Shown: in pieces, positions 1 through 8,963 of the stretch
How the letters are laid out: each line of letters begins with the position of its first letter
How positions within the stretch are numbered: position 1 is the first letter of the stretch
Assembly (NCBI RefSeq): GCF_004768465.1
Contig: NZ_SRMF01000013.1
Location: 1 to 64,000, forward strand
Source of the DNA: Natronospirillum operosum
Lineage (GTDB): Bacteria; Pseudomonadota; Gammaproteobacteria; Pseudomonadales; Natronospirillaceae
DNA: 64,000 nt
Direction of reading: 5' to 3'
Notes under the pieces: model-generated
What the model was told of the DNA's origin: nothing
The model's input: the letters and a program-made list of their open reading frames with translations, nothing else
Databases searched by the model: none
Program-made: the position numbers and the translations under genes

Positions 1-92
1 GCCGTGTCAACCACCAGACCCTAACTAATCAGCAGATTTTTCTTTGCAGATCAGACGCTTGGGTTGTTTTTTGATCAACCGAAGAAACCGAG

Positions 93-554
93 TCACTTGA
101 CGACCTTGAGTTTCGGCCGCTTGTTCCCGTCCTGACTGCCACCATCCTTGCCCTTGGGACCGCTGCCCTTGCCCGGACCCGGGTCACGAGGGCCACCACC
201 TGATGGCGGGCCGTCATCTTTCACCTCGAACACCATGCCCTGCCCGTTTTCGCGGGCAAAGAGGGCGGCCACAGCATGGCAGGGCACCCGGATATGCTCG
301 AGCTCACCGCCGAAGGTTGCGGAGAGAATGATTTCCTTGTTGCCAAGGTTCAGAGACTGTACCGACCGCAGCGCGATATTGAGGGTAATCCGTCCATCCT
401 GAACATAGGCCTGCGGCACCTGAACACCCGGCACATCGGCCTGCACCACCATATAGGGGGTGCAGCCGTTGTCGGTAATCCATTCGTGCAGGGCTCGAAT
501 CAGGTACGGACGGTTATCCGACATCGGCGGTGGCGGTGGCGTCTGTTCACTCAC
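93..554 (-). CDS. sspB: ClpXP protease specificity-enhancing factor SspB
   Basis: SspB delivers ssrA-tagged and other substrates to the ClpXP protease. The N-terminal domain (about residues 10-110) carries the family signatures RPYLIRALHEWITDN, PGVQVP and LNIALRSVQ. A Gly/Pro/Lys-rich flexible linker follows. The C-terminal KRPKLKVVK matches the short ClpX-binding tail of the family. The gene lies directly downstream of sspA and overlaps its end by 8 bp, so translation is probably coupled. The start is uncertain. The GTG at 554 is preferred because GAGAG lies 8 nt upstream. A GTG at 563 and an ATG at 524 are in the same frame, but the ATG follows a CCACCGCC-rich proline stretch with no ribosome site. 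Predicted length is 153 aa. Confidence 0.9.
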   Translation of the reverse strand: MSEQTPPPPPMSDNRPYLIRALHEWITDNGCTPYMVVQADVPGVQVPQAYVQDGRITLNIALRSVQSLNLGNKEIILSATFGGELEHIRVPCHAVAALFARENGQGMVFEVKDDGPPSGGGPRDPGPGKGSGPKGKDGGSQDGNKRPKLKVVK

Positions 555-1176
555 GCATTTCACTCTCTACTTCAGACAGGCTGACCTTGAACGACTCGCG
601 CTCGAACACCCGCTGCATGTATTTACCCAGATTCTTGTCCGCCCGGTCTTCCACATCAACGCCCAGATCGGGGAGCCGCCACAGAATAGGCGCCACACAG
701 CAATCGACCAGCGTGAAGTCCTCACTCATGAAGTAGGGCTTCTCGGCAAAGATGGGCGCGATGCTGATGATGCTTTCGGACAGTCGCTCGCGCGCTTTCT
801 GCACCTCGGCACGATCACGGCCAGCCGTGATGATATCCACCAGAGCACACCAGTCGCGCTGGATGCGGTGAATGTACAGCCGGCATTCGGCACGCGACAC
901 CGGGTATACCGGCAACAACGGCGGATGCGGGAACCGCTCGTCGAGATATTCCATCATGACATTCGGCTCGTAAAGCACGAGATCCCGGTCTACCAGGGTA
1001 GGGAGACTGTTGTAGGGGTTGATATCACTGACTTCGGTCGGCACGTTGTCCGGATCGGCATCAATGGTATCGACTGCAACGCCCTTCTCGGCAAGCACAA
1101 TCCGAACCCGGTGGCTGTAATGCGACGCGGGATCGGAGAAAAAAGTCATGGATGACCGCTTGGCCACTACGCCCAT
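547..1176 (-). CDS. sspA: Stringent starvation protein A (GST-fold, RNA polymerase-associated)
   Basis: SspA is a glutathione-S-transferase-fold protein that binds RNA polymerase and affects starvation and acid-stress gene expression. The thioredoxin-like N-terminal half (about residues 10-90) contains SHRVRIVLAEKGV and NPYNSLPTLVDRDLVLYE. The helical C-terminal half contains the family's SEDFTLVDCCVAPILWRL segment. The start at 1176 is supported by GGGAGAG 5 nt upstream. An internal ATG at 1149 gives a slightly shorter protein closer to the classical N-terminus. It sits between the cytochrome bc1 operon and sspB on the same strand, an arrangement common in gammaproteobacteria. Confidence 0.95.
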   Translation of the reverse strand: MGVVAKRSSMTFFSDPASHYSHRVRIVLAEKGVAVDTIDADPDNVPTEVSDINPYNSLPTLVDRDLVLYEPNVMMEYLDERFPHPPLLPVYPVSRAECRLYIHRIQRDWCALVDIITAGRDRAEVQKARERLSESIISIAPIFAEKPYFMSEDFTLVDCCVAPILWRLPDLGVDVEDRADKNLGKYMQRVFERESFKVSLSEVESEMRE

Positions 1177-1198
1177 GTACGCTCTCCCAGTTATCTAG

Positions 1199-1232
1199 AC
1201 ACAATGAAGCGCGACAGCCGAAGCTGTCGCGC
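1199..1232 (-). terminator. Hairpin between petC and sspA
   Basis: A perfect 10-bp stem (1209-1218 with 1223-1232) closes on a loop that reads TTCG on the minus strand, the very stable UUCG tetraloop on a C-G pair. The following bases TTCATTGTGT are only moderately T-rich. It is therefore a plausible but possibly partial terminator between the bc1 operon and sspAB. Confidence 0.6.
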
Positions 1233-1259
1233 CGATTCAGGCTTCAGACGCGCCCTGGT

Positions 1260-1967
1260 TTACTTGACGTCTTTCCAGAGTTCGCGATACAGCAACCATG
1301 CGAACACCAGGAAAACACTCAGAAAGGCCATGACGAACCAGCCGATCCGTTGACGCTGCACCTGCACGGGCTCACCCATGTAATCCAGGAAATTGGTCAG
1401 ATCGACCATGGCCAGATCAAATTCTTCCGGCGACATGGAGCCTTCGTAGACCAACTCCTCGCAGCCGTTTGCACCTGGTGCCTCGGCACAGAGACCCTGC
1501 TGATTCACCATGGCATGTGGCATGCCCACATTGTTGTAGAGGGCATTGTTCACGCCATAGGGGCGAATCGGGTCCTCGTAGAAACCGGTCAGGAAGGTGT
1601 AGATCCAGTCGGTGCCACGCACCCGAGCGACCAGGGTCAGGTCCGGTGGTGTGGTACCGAAGAACTGGGCACCCAGCGCTTCCGGCATGGCGATCGTCAT
1701 CAGGTCGCCAATGGGACGGTCGGCATCAAGCAGGTACTCTTCAAACAGGTCTTCCGGGATACTGAGATCACGGGCCACGCGATTGAAGCGGGCATATTCC
1801 AGCGAGTGACAGCCGACACAGTTTTCGAAGTAGAGCTGCGCGCCCCGCTGCAGTGACTCGATGTCACGTACATCATTGTCCACGGGACGAACTTCTCCGT
1901 AGCCCAGGGCCGACCCGGAAACGAGGGCCACCAGGGCAATGATGATCAAACGCTTCATAGTATTCAT
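1260..1967 (-). CDS. petC: Ubiquinol-cytochrome c reductase, cytochrome c1 subunit
   Basis: This is the haem c subunit of the cytochrome bc1 complex, passing electrons from the Rieske protein to periplasmic cytochrome c. An N-terminal signal peptide (residues 1 to about 22) precedes the covalent haem motif CVGCH (C50, C53, H54). Family segments SLEYARFNRVARDL and TTPPDLTLVARVRG follow. A single C-terminal membrane anchor (about 207-227, IGWFVMAFLSVFLVFAWLLY) holds the domain in the inner membrane. At 235 aa it is of usual size. It is the last gene of petA-petB-petC and overlaps petB by 4 bp (ATGA). Confidence 0.96.
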   Translation of the reverse strand: MNTMKRLIIIALVALVSGSALGYGEVRPVDNDVRDIESLQRGAQLYFENCVGCHSLEYARFNRVARDLSIPEDLFEEYLLDADRPIGDLMTIAMPEALGAQFFGTTPPDLTLVARVRGTDWIYTFLTGFYEDPIRPYGVNNALYNNVGMPHAMVNQQGLCAEAPGANGCEELVYEGSMSPEEFDLAMVDLTNFLDYMGEPVQVQRQRIGWFVMAFLSVFLVFAWLLYRELWKDVK

Positions 1968-3217
1968 CGATTCGTCACCCTCTCCGGTACCGGTTTCGTT
2001 TTCTCATAGCGGGTATAGAACGGCATACCCAGGAAGAACGCGAAGTAAATGGCAGTACAGATCTGCGCCAGGATGGTATTCAGCGTGGTTACAGGCTGAA
2101 TGCCGAGCCAGGTCAGAATCGAGAAGGCAACCGCGAATACCACGATGGATACCCGGCTGATCATGCCCTTGTAGCGCCAGGACCTTACCGGGCTGCGATC
2201 CAGCCAGGGCAGCACGAACAGGATGGCAATGGCTGCCCCCATGGTCAGTACGCCCAGCAGCTTGGCTTCGATGAAGAACAGATCGAAGTCCATGGCCCGC
2301 AGAATCGAGTAGAAGGCGCCAAAGTACCAGACCGGGTGAATGTTCTCCGGTGTGGTCAGCGGGTCCGCAGGTTCGAAGTTGGCAGTTTCAAGGAAGAAGC
2401 CGCCGGCGGTCGGGAAGAAGAAGATAATGCCACAGAACACCATCAGGAAGATGATCACACCGACCAGGTCCTTGCCAATGGTGTAATAGGGGTGGAACGG
2501 AATACCGTCACGCGGCACGCCGTTTTCATCCAGGTCCTTCTTGATATCGATGCCATCCGGGTTGTTGGACCCGACTTCATGCAGCGCCACGATATGCAGG
2601 AACACCAGCAGCGCCAGCACCAGCGGCAGTGCGATGACATGCAGCGCAAAGAAACGGTTCAGTGTGGCACCTGAAATCAGGTAGTCACCGCGAATCCACT
2701 CGACCAGCGGCTCGCCGATAACCGGCACGGCACCGAACAGGGAGATGATGACCTGGGCACCCCAGTACGACATCTGACCCCAGGGCAACACATAGCCCAT
2801 GAAGGCTTCTGCCATCAGCAGCAGGTAAAGCAGCATGCCGAAGATCCACACCAGTTCACGCGGCTTCTGGTAGGACCCGTACAGCAGGGCGCGGAACATG
2901 TGCAGATAGATGACCACGAAGAACATGGAGGCACCGGTGGAATGCATGTAGCGAATCAGCCAACCCCACTCGACATCACGCATGATGTACTCAACCGAAC
3001 GGAAGGCTTCTTCCGCCGAGGGCACATACTTCATGGTCAGCCAGATGCCAGTCACGATCTGGTTGACGAAGACCAGCATGGCGAGAACGCCAAATACATA
3101 GAAGAAATTGAAATTCTTGGGCGCGTAATACTTGGTGACGTGCTTTTCAATCGTGCGCGTCACCGGCAGGCGGGCATCAATCCAGCCCATCAGCCCGTCC
3201 TTGTCTTGATTGCTCAT
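1964..3217 (-). CDS. petB: Ubiquinol-cytochrome c reductase, cytochrome b subunit
   Basis: This polytopic inner-membrane subunit carries haems bL and bH and forms the quinol oxidation and quinone reduction sites of complex III. Recognisable segments include YMHSTGASMFFVVIYLHMFR, AFMGYVLPWGQMSYWGA (Qo side) and the conserved PEWY-loop counterpart IHPVWYFGAFYSILRA. At 417 aa with about eight membrane helices it is a full-length cytochrome b. The ATG shares one base with the petA stop codon, and the 3' end overlaps petC by 4 bp, showing a tightly coupled operon. Confidence 0.97.
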   Translation of the reverse strand: MSNQDKDGLMGWIDARLPVTRTIEKHVTKYYAPKNFNFFYVFGVLAMLVFVNQIVTGIWLTMKYVPSAEEAFRSVEYIMRDVEWGWLIRYMHSTGASMFFVVIYLHMFRALLYGSYQKPRELVWIFGMLLYLLLMAEAFMGYVLPWGQMSYWGAQVIISLFGAVPVIGEPLVEWIRGDYLISGATLNRFFALHVIALPLVLALLVFLHIVALHEVGSNNPDGIDIKKDLDENGVPRDGIPFHPYYTIGKDLVGVIIFLMVFCGIIFFFPTAGGFFLETANFEPADPLTTPENIHPVWYFGAFYSILRAMDFDLFFIEAKLLGVLTMGAAIAILFVLPWLDRSPVRSWRYKGMISRVSIVVFAVAFSILTWLGIQPVTTLNTILAQICTAIYFAFFLGMPFYTRYEKTKPVPERVTNR

Positions 3218-3816
3218 CAGGCAGTCTCCCCGTCTTCACCAACTGTCAGCAGATTTCCCTCGCGGAAGTGCGGCGGGACGGCCAGATTGGACGGTGCCGG
3301 TACACCCCGGAACACCCGACCGGCCATGTCGAAGCGCGAACCGTGGCAGGCACAGAAGAAGCCACCGAGCCAGTTGTCGTCGAAGGTCTGGGGCGCTACC
3401 TCGGGGCGGAACTGGGGTGCGCAGCCCAGATGGGTACAGAACCCTTCCACCACCAGAATTTCTTCTTCACGAGAGCGCACGTCATTGCGTGCGTACTCGG
3501 GCTGTTGATCGGCATTGCCCGAATCCGGGTCGGAAAGACGACCTCGCAGCTCGTCAGAGCGCAATGTTTCGAGCATTTCCGGCGTCCGATGCACGATAAA
3601 AATCGGCTTGCCACGCCATTCTATTGAAATCATTTCACCCGGCTCCAGGTTCCCGATATCCACGGTTACCGGAGCACCCACGGCTTTGGCCCGCTCACTG
3701 GGCTGCCAGGACGCCAGCAGGGGCCAGGCCACGCCGACCCCGCCTGCGGCACCCATCACACCGGTGGCGCCCATCAGGAAGCGGCGGCGGCCTTTATTCA
3801 CGCCGTCTTGAGTCAT
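3217..3816 (-). CDS. petA: Ubiquinol-cytochrome c reductase, Rieske iron-sulfur subunit
   Basis: The Rieske [2Fe-2S] protein of complex III is exported by the Tat pathway. The twin-arginine segment KGRRRFLMG (residues 8-16) precedes a hydrophobic anchor. Cluster motifs are CTHLGC (127-132) and CACHGS (155-160). By family knowledge C127, H129, C155 and H158 bind the cluster, and C132-C157 form the disulfide. The start has AGAGGAA upstream. It is the first gene of the bc1 operon. The 195 bp between it and the rpsI terminator should hold the operon promoter, but no strong sigma-70 match was found there. Confidence 0.97.
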   Translation of the reverse strand: MTQDGVNKGRRRFLMGATGVMGAAGGVGVAWPLLASWQPSERAKAVGAPVTVDIGNLEPGEMISIEWRGKPIFIVHRTPEMLETLRSDELRGRLSDPDSGNADQQPEYARNDVRSREEEILVVEGFCTHLGCAPQFRPEVAPQTFDDNWLGGFFCACHGSRFDMAGRVFRGVPAPSNLAVPPHFREGNLLTVGEDGETA

Positions 3817-4010
3817 TATGGTTTCCTCTGAAATACGAAGGGATCACGATCTTAAAAATGCCGTTGATCTTAATGAAAAAGCACGGCGCTTACAAGGAAC
3901 TGACACCCTCACTGCAGACTTTACGCTGTGGCAAAAAACGTTGCCAAAACAAGTCACTGCGGCGTCCCTGGCAGGCCTGTGCAGCCCCATCGAAGACACG
4001 TCGATCAGCA

Positions 4011-4040
4011 CAAACAAAAATGCCCGCATAAAGCGGGCAT
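4011..4040 (-). terminator. Intrinsic terminator of rplM-rpsI
   Basis: On the minus strand an ATGCCCGC / GCGGGCAT stem (8 bp) with a TTTAT loop is followed by TTTTTGTTTG. It lies 28 bp after the rpsI stop codon, which is the layout of a classical intrinsic terminator. Confidence 0.9.
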
Positions 4041-4068
4041 TGGCGCACCAACCAGCGAAACCGCCGGA

Positions 4069-4461
4069 TCAGCGCTTGGAGAACTGCGGACGCTTGCGCG
4101 CTTTGCGCAGACCCACTTTCTTGCGCTCGACGGCACGCGCATCACGAGTCACATAACCCGCAGCACGCAGTACCCCACGCAAGGTTTCATCATAGTCCAT
4201 CAGGGCCCGCGTCAGACCGTGGCGGATCGCGCCGGCCTGACCGTTGGCACCACCACCGGCAACGGTGACGAAAACATCGAACTTGCCGGTGTTTTCAGTC
4301 AGTTCCAGCGGCTGACGCACGATCATGGATGCTGTTTCACGACCAAAGTACTCATCCAGCGGACGCTGGTTGACTGTGATCTTGCCGGTGCCAGGACGCA
4401 GGAATACACGCGCCTTGGAGGTTTTGCGACGGCCGGTACCGTAGTATTGAGTCGTAGACAT
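4069..4461 (-). CDS. rpsI: 30S ribosomal protein S9
   Basis: S9 binds 16S rRNA in the head of the small subunit, and its C-terminal tail reaches the P-site tRNA. The protein (130 aa) shows the family segments [35 protein letters not shown] and the basic C-terminus ending QFSKR. It follows rplM after 10 bp, the near-universal L13-S9 pairing, and is closed by a strong terminator. Confidence 0.98.
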   Translation of the reverse strand: MSTTQYYGTGRRKTSKARVFLRPGTGKITVNQRPLDEYFGRETASMIVRQPLELTENTGKFDVFVTVAGGGANGQAGAIRHGLTRALMDYDETLRGVLRAAGYVTRDARAVERKKVGLRKARKRPQFSKR

Positions 4462-4471
4462 AGCTTACCTC

Positions 4472-4900
4472 TCAGATATCCAGTTCTTTGGGCTGTTGGG
4501 CGGTGTGAGGGTGTTCGGGACCCGCATACACCTTCAGCTTCTTGAGCATGGAACGGCCCAGAGGGTTGCGAGGCAGCATGCCCTTGACAGCCTGCTCAAT
4601 AATGCGCTCCGGCGCATGATCACGCAGCTTGTCAAAGCTCATGGACTTCAGGCCACCCGGGTAGCCGGTATGGCGGTGGTACATTTTCTGCGACGCTTTA
4701 CGTCCGGTGACATGCACCTTCTCTGCATTCACGATAACGATGTAGTCACCGGTGTCCGCATGCGGCGTAAAGATGGCCTTGTGCTTGCCTTTCAGGCGCA
4801 CAGCCACTTCTGTAGCCAGGCGCCCAAGGGTTTTACCCTCGGCGTTGATCACGAACCAGTCACGCTGGACGTCTTGCGCTTTTGCACTGAAAGTTTTCAT
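4472..4900 (-). CDS. rplM: 50S ribosomal protein L13
   Basis: L13 is an early-assembly protein of the large subunit. The start [15 protein letters not shown] at 4900 gives 142 aa, the usual length. An upstream in-frame GTG at 4918 would add six residues and is less likely. Family motifs [28 protein letters not shown] and [10 protein letters not shown] are present. It is the first gene of the rplM-rpsI operon, with a promoter at 4966-4994. Confidence 0.98.
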   Translation of the reverse strand: MKTFSAKAQDVQRDWFVINAEGKTLGRLATEVAVRLKGKHKAIFTPHADTGDYIVIVNAEKVHVTGRKASQKMYHRHTGYPGGLKSMSFDKLRDHAPERIIEQAVKGMLPRNPLGRSMLKKLKVYAGPEHPHTAQQPKELDI

Positions 4901-4965
4901 TGAAATCTCTAACTCCACCTATAGTGGGGGCTCAGGGGAAGTTATTGCCATGTTTGGAGCGGCGG

Positions 4966-4994
4966 ATTCTATAGAAAGGCAGGGCCTGACTCAA
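4966..4994 (-). promoter_or_regulatory. Probable sigma-70 promoter of rplM-rpsI
   Basis: Minus-strand TTGAGT (4989-4994) and TAGAAT (4966-4971) are separated by exactly 17 bp. The -35 element overlaps the last codons of the membrane-protein gene at 4991-5284. Confidence 0.6.
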
Positions 4995-5284
4995 GAAAAT
5001 TCGCGGTTTTTTTTCAGCAGCAGGATACCGGCCGGAAACATGACCGTGGCCAGCACGGACTCGACCAGCAGACCCGCCGCCGCCCGGTCGCCATCAGTCA
5101 GCATGGCCCCGGCAGCGACAAAGACACCCACCAGCAACAGACCCAGCAGAAAGCAGATCATGAAAATACCGGTGGCCACGTCGTCGGTCAGGTCGCGCTG
5201 CTGCTGCAGCCACTGTGCCAGTCGCAACGAGGCCAGCCAGGCGGCAACGGAGCAGACAGACACCAACAACAGATAAAGCAACAT
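4991..5284 (-). CDS. Small inner-membrane protein, unknown function
   Basis: No family was recognised. The 97-aa product has about three predicted membrane segments: residues 1-24, about 38-62 (ATGIFMICFLLGLLLVGVFV) and about 72-90. They are joined by a short polar loop (LAQWLQQQRDLTDD). It lies 13 bp downstream of prfC on the same strand, so co-transcription is likely. Compactness, a ribosome-site-like GAGA and codon use like its neighbours argue that it is real, although small size limits certainty. Confidence 0.6.
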   Translation of the reverse strand: MLLYLLLVSVCSVAAWLASLRLAQWLQQQRDLTDDVATGIFMICFLLGLLLVGVFVAAGAMLTDGDRAAAGLLVESVLATVMFPAGILLLKKNREFS

Positions 5285-5297
5285 TCTCTAGTTCTCT

Positions 5298-6875
5298 CTA
5301 ATTCTCTCGTATAGCCAGGAAACGCACTTCCGGATGGCGCTCGATCGCCAGCTGAAGATTTACCATGGTAGGTGCAATGTACGTCAGGTTATTGGCGCCG
5401 TCCAGCGCCAAATTATCGTAAGCCTTGTCGCGAAACTTCTCCAGTTCCCGTTCGGAGTCGGCCATCACCCAGCGCGCCGTAGCCACATTGATGGACTCAT
5501 AGAGCGCCTCGACCTTGTACTCCGTGCGCAGGCGATGCACCACCACATCGAACTGCAGGGCCCCGACGGCGCCCACGATCAGGTCGTTGTTACGCAGTGG
5601 CCGAAACACCTGCACCGCGCCCTCCTCGGCCAGTTGCACCAGACCTTTCTGCAACTGCTTGGTTTTCAGCGGGTCCTTGAGACGGATGCGTTTGAACAGT
5701 TCCGGAGCAAAATTGGGAATGCCGGTAAACTTGAGGGCCTCGCCAGCGGTAAAGGTGTCACCAATCTGGATGGTGCCATGATTGTGCAGACCGATGATGT
5801 CACCCGCCCAGGCATCCTCGACCTGAGCCCGGTCACCGGCCACAAAGGTTACGGCGTCGGCGATACGTACATCCTTGCCCAGACGGACATGACGCATTTT
5901 CATGCCCTTCTCGTAGCGGCCGGACACAATGCGCATAAAGGCGACCCGGTCACGGTGATTGGGGTCCATATTGGCCTGTATCTTGAACACAAAGCCGGTA
6001 AAACGGGTGTCCGCCGCCTCCACGGTGCGCACATCCGTGGCCCGGGACTGGGGCGCAGGCGCCCATTGGGTCAGGCCTTCCAGCATATGGTCGACACCAA
6101 AGTTGCCCAGTGCCGTGCCCCAGTACACCGGTGTCAGTTCGCCCGCCAGGAACAGGTCCAGATCAAAATCATGCGAGGCGCCGCGCACCAGCTCGATCTC
6201 ATCACGCAGTTCGGCGGCATAGTCACCAATGGCGGCATCCAGATCCGGATTGTCGATTCCCTCGATGTGACGCTCTTCCTGAATCACACTGCCCTGGCCG
6301 GTGCTGTAGAGAATCACCGTGTCTTCCAGCAGGTTGTATACACCCTTGAAGCTCTTGCCCATGCCGATTGGCCAGGTAATGGGGGCACAGGCAATATTCA
6401 GTACTTCCTCGACCTCATCCATCAGCTCGATGGGGTCACGGACATCACGATCCAGCTTGTTCATGAAGGTAATGATGGGTGTGTCGCGCAGGCGCGTGAC
6501 TTCCATCAGCTTGATGGTTCGCGCCTCCACACCCTTGGCCGCATCAATTACCATCAGACAGGAGTCCACTGCCGTCAGTGTGCGGTAGGTATCCTCCGAG
6601 AAATCCTCGTGCCCGGGTGTGTCCAGCAGGTTGACCAGACAGTCTGCATAGGGGAATTGCATGACCGAGGTGGTGACGGAAATGCCCCGCTCTTTTTCCA
6701 TTTCCATCCAGTCGGATTTGGCATGCTGACCGGACTTCTTGCCCTTGACGGTACCCGCCTTCTGAATCAAGGCCCCGTGCAGCAATACCTTCTCGGTAAT
6801 CGTCGTCTTACCGGCATCGGGGTGGGAAATAATAGCGAAGGTGCGACGTTTCGCGACTTCCTGCTCTGGAGACAT
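5298..6875 (-). CDS. prfC: Peptide chain release factor 3
   Basis: RF3 is the translational GTPase that recycles RF1/RF2 from the ribosome after peptide release. The chosen start, [20 protein letters not shown], matches the family. It gives 525 aa and avoids a 22-residue extension without similarity. GTPase motifs visible are SHPDAGKTT (G1), DTPGHEDFS (G3) and NKLD (G4). Later elongation-factor-like domains include [15 protein letters not shown]-type sequence (here [19 protein letters not shown]). It is separated from cmoB by 88 bp. Confidence 0.97.
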   Translation of the reverse strand: MSPEQEVAKRRTFAIISHPDAGKTTITEKVLLHGALIQKAGTVKGKKSGQHAKSDWMEMEKERGISVTTSVMQFPYADCLVNLLDTPGHEDFSEDTYRTLTAVDSCLMVIDAAKGVEARTIKLMEVTRLRDTPIITFMNKLDRDVRDPIELMDEVEEVLNIACAPITWPIGMGKSFKGVYNLLEDTVILYSTGQGSVIQEERHIEGIDNPDLDAAIGDYAAELRDEIELVRGASHDFDLDLFLAGELTPVYWGTALGNFGVDHMLEGLTQWAPAPQSRATDVRTVEAADTRFTGFVFKIQANMDPNHRDRVAFMRIVSGRYEKGMKMRHVRLGKDVRIADAVTFVAGDRAQVEDAWAGDIIGLHNHGTIQIGDTFTAGEALKFTGIPNFAPELFKRIRLKDPLKTKQLQKGLVQLAEEGAVQVFRPLRNNDLIVGAVGALQFDVVVHRLRTEYKVEALYESINVATARWVMADSERELEKFRDKAYDNLALDGANNLTYIAPTMVNLQLAIERHPEVRFLAIREN

Positions 6876-6963
6876 GGTTCTCGGGACACCTGTATGCAAA
6901 CTGGGAGTGAACGGAAAAGGCCGCGTAGTATACGGATTCAACAGCCGTCAGTCACCCGATGTG

Positions 6964-7971
6964 CTAAAGATGATACCGCTGCAGCCGACCACCCTCGGGA
7001 CGTCGGGCGAGCAGCGTGGCGCGCACTGGCGCCGGATGCCCCTCAACGGTCCTGGCCGGGTTGTCAGGGTCCAGATAGTCGGCCAGCGACTGCCCGCGCT
7101 TCCAGTTGGTGACGCGCTGTTCCTGCACCGTGGTAGCCGACTGATCCACGCAGCGGACATCCTCGAAGCCCATCTTTTCGCACCACTGGATCAGGGTCGG
7201 CACGCTGGGCAGAAACCAGACATTGTTCATACGGGCATAGCGACCCGGCGGCACCAGCGCCAGCCCCTGCTCACCCTCCACAACCAGGGTTTCCAGCACC
7301 AGTTCACCACCGGGTCGCAGCGCCTGGCGTAACTCTTCCAGATGATCCAGCGGCGACCGGCGGTGATACAGCACACCCATGCTGAATACGGTGTCGAAGG
7401 CTTCCAGTTCCGGCGTGAGGCTTTCCAGCGTCAGCGGCAGCACATGGTGCCGGGCATGCCGGGCATAGCGGTTCACGGCAAAGTGCTGCACCACGGACAG
7501 CCAGGACGGGTCGATGCCGATCACCTGTCGGGCGCCGGCGCCCAGCATGCGCCAGCCGTAATAACCATTGCCACAGCCCACATCAAGCACGGTGCGGCCA
7601 TGCAGGTCGGCCAGATGCGGAGCCACCCGGGCCCACTTGAGATCACAGCGCCATTCGCTGTCGATCGTCAGGCCGAAGAAATCGAACGGCCCCTTCCGCC
7701 ACGGCATCAGAGCCCGCAGTCCGGTTTCAAGTTGCTTCTGCCGAGCATCGTCGAGGGCATCGGGGTTGAGCAGCGTCACCGCCGACGCGTCGCCCGCCAG
7801 TTGACTTGCGGGCAGGTCAGGCAGCCTTGAGAGTGCATCCAGAAACCGGGGCAGATTGCCGTTGTTGTGCTGCTGCAGGCGTTCATGCAGTTGCACTGAC
7901 AGCGGCGTTTCCCAGTGCGCCAGCGGGGAATCCGCCAGCCCTGCCAGCAGATCATCGTAATTCAGCAACAT
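6964..7971 (-). CDS. cmoB: tRNA U34 carboxymethyltransferase CmoB
   Basis: CmoB transfers a carboxymethyl group from carboxy-S-adenosylmethionine to 5-hydroxyuridine at tRNA position 34, giving cmo5U. The 335-aa protein has the CmoB N-terminal region (WRKGPFDFFGLTIDSEWRCDLKW), the Rossmann cofactor motif VLDVGCGNGYYGWRM and the family motif FDTVFSMGVLYHRRSPLDHL. The C-terminus includes TNWKRGQSLADYLDP. Its usual partner cmoA, which makes the cofactor, is not adjacent here or elsewhere in the window. cmoB starts 6 bp after pomB. Confidence 0.96.
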   Translation of the reverse strand: MLLNYDDLLAGLADSPLAHWETPLSVQLHERLQQHNNGNLPRFLDALSRLPDLPASQLAGDASAVTLLNPDALDDARQKQLETGLRALMPWRKGPFDFFGLTIDSEWRCDLKWARVAPHLADLHGRTVLDVGCGNGYYGWRMLGAGARQVIGIDPSWLSVVQHFAVNRYARHARHHVLPLTLESLTPELEAFDTVFSMGVLYHRRSPLDHLEELRQALRPGGELVLETLVVEGEQGLALVPPGRYARMNNVWFLPSVPTLIQWCEKMGFEDVRCVDQSATTVQEQRVTNWKRGQSLADYLDPDNPARTVEGHPAPVRATLLARRPEGGRLQRYHL

Positions 7972-7977
7972 GAGTAC

Positions 7978-8937
7978 TCAGAATACTTGGTCGGGGTCCA
8001 GGCCAAACAATCCCGGGTCACCAAAGTCGACAGGTTCGCCCTGGGCATCCAGTGGAATGCGCTCGCCTTCGAAGTCCGGGTTATCGCGCTGGATGATAAT
8101 CTCTACACGCCGGTTTGTCGCCCTGCCCTCAGGGGTTTCATTGGTGGCGATCGGCTTGGAGGCACCATGGCCCACCACGGTAAAGCGGTTTTCTTCCATC
8201 TCCGGCGCTGCCCACAGGTACTCACCAATCGACAATGCACGGGCTGTCGACAGCTCCCAGTTGTTGCGGAACGGCCCACTGGCAATGGGCACCGAGTCCG
8301 TGTGCCCCTCGACCCGAATATCGCCCGGCGTCGTCAACAGCACTTCTCTGACCCGGTCCAGTATGGGCAGAAATTCATCGGCAATGAAATCGGAACCGGA
8401 GGGAAACGACTGCTCACGAACGCGAATCACTATGGTCTCATTGAGGGTCTCGATCTGCAGCGCGCCCTGATCGATGTAGTCACCCAGGCGGCCGGCGATC
8501 TCTGCGGCTTCTTCCTGCGCCTCTTCGATCATCTGCTCTGTGACGACGATGTCCCGGGTCAGCTCCCCGCGGTCACCCTGACGATCTTCCTGCTGCTGAA
8601 TTTCATCCTGCGCCAGCACTTCCAGGCTGTCTTCCAGGTCACGGATGGTGTCCTGGCGCACTACATTCAGCGGGGTAGGATCAGGTCGGCCGGGACTGAA
8701 CTCCTGCGCAATAATCGAGGTACCTCGGGGAATGGCATCGGCCGGCACATCCTGCTGCACACCAAAGGCATTGCGCAGCGAACCGGCAAGACGCTGGAAG
8801 CGCAGGGCCTCGATTTCAGAAAATGACAGCAGCAACACGAAGAAGCTGAGCAACAACGCCATCAAATCAGCAAAGGTGGCCATCCAGGGCGGCAACCCTT
8901 TCTTTTCTCGTTTGTGCTCCTGATCTTCATCACTCAT
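7978..8937 (-). CDS. pomB: Flagellar motor stator protein PomB/MotB-type
   Basis: This is the peptidoglycan-anchoring stator subunit. The N-terminal GLPPWMATFADLMALLLSFF places the ion-binding aspartate at residue 24, the same position as in Vibrio PomB, followed by VLLLSFSEIEALRFQRLAGS. The rest is periplasmic: a Gln/Glu-rich helical region (about 100-160) and an OmpA-like peptidoglycan-binding domain (RVEGHTDSVPI, NWELSTARA, ATNRRVEIII). At 319 aa it is of normal size. It pairs with pomA immediately upstream. Sodium use is inferred from PomB similarity and not shown. Confidence 0.93.
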   Translation of the reverse strand: MSDEDQEHKREKKGLPPWMATFADLMALLLSFFVLLLSFSEIEALRFQRLAGSLRNAFGVQQDVPADAIPRGTSIIAQEFSPGRPDPTPLNVVRQDTIRDLEDSLEVLAQDEIQQQEDRQGDRGELTRDIVVTEQMIEEAQEEAAEIAGRLGDYIDQGALQIETLNETIVIRVREQSFPSGSDFIADEFLPILDRVREVLLTTPGDIRVEGHTDSVPIASGPFRNNWELSTARALSIGEYLWAAPEMEENRFTVVGHGASKPIATNETPEGRATNRRVEIIIQRDNPDFEGERIPLDAQGEPVDFGDPGLFGLDPDQVF

Positions 8938-8963
8938 GGCTCATTCCACCCTTGTCCATGAGA

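Noticed and set aside
1-92. Further gene or strong terminator downstream of sspB
   Set aside because: Only short frames and a weak GGTTG/CAACC inverted repeat with a long loop were seen.
5334-7112. Long plus-strand open frame antisense to prfC
   Set aside because: It lies exactly opposite a full-length conserved gene, has no recognisable motifs and reflects high GC codon use. Similar long antisense frames opposite nusB/ribH (15670-17217), ribD (18229-19401), rlmN/pilW (27340-29148), sufB (38377-40212) and secD (50032-51942) were rejected for the same reason.
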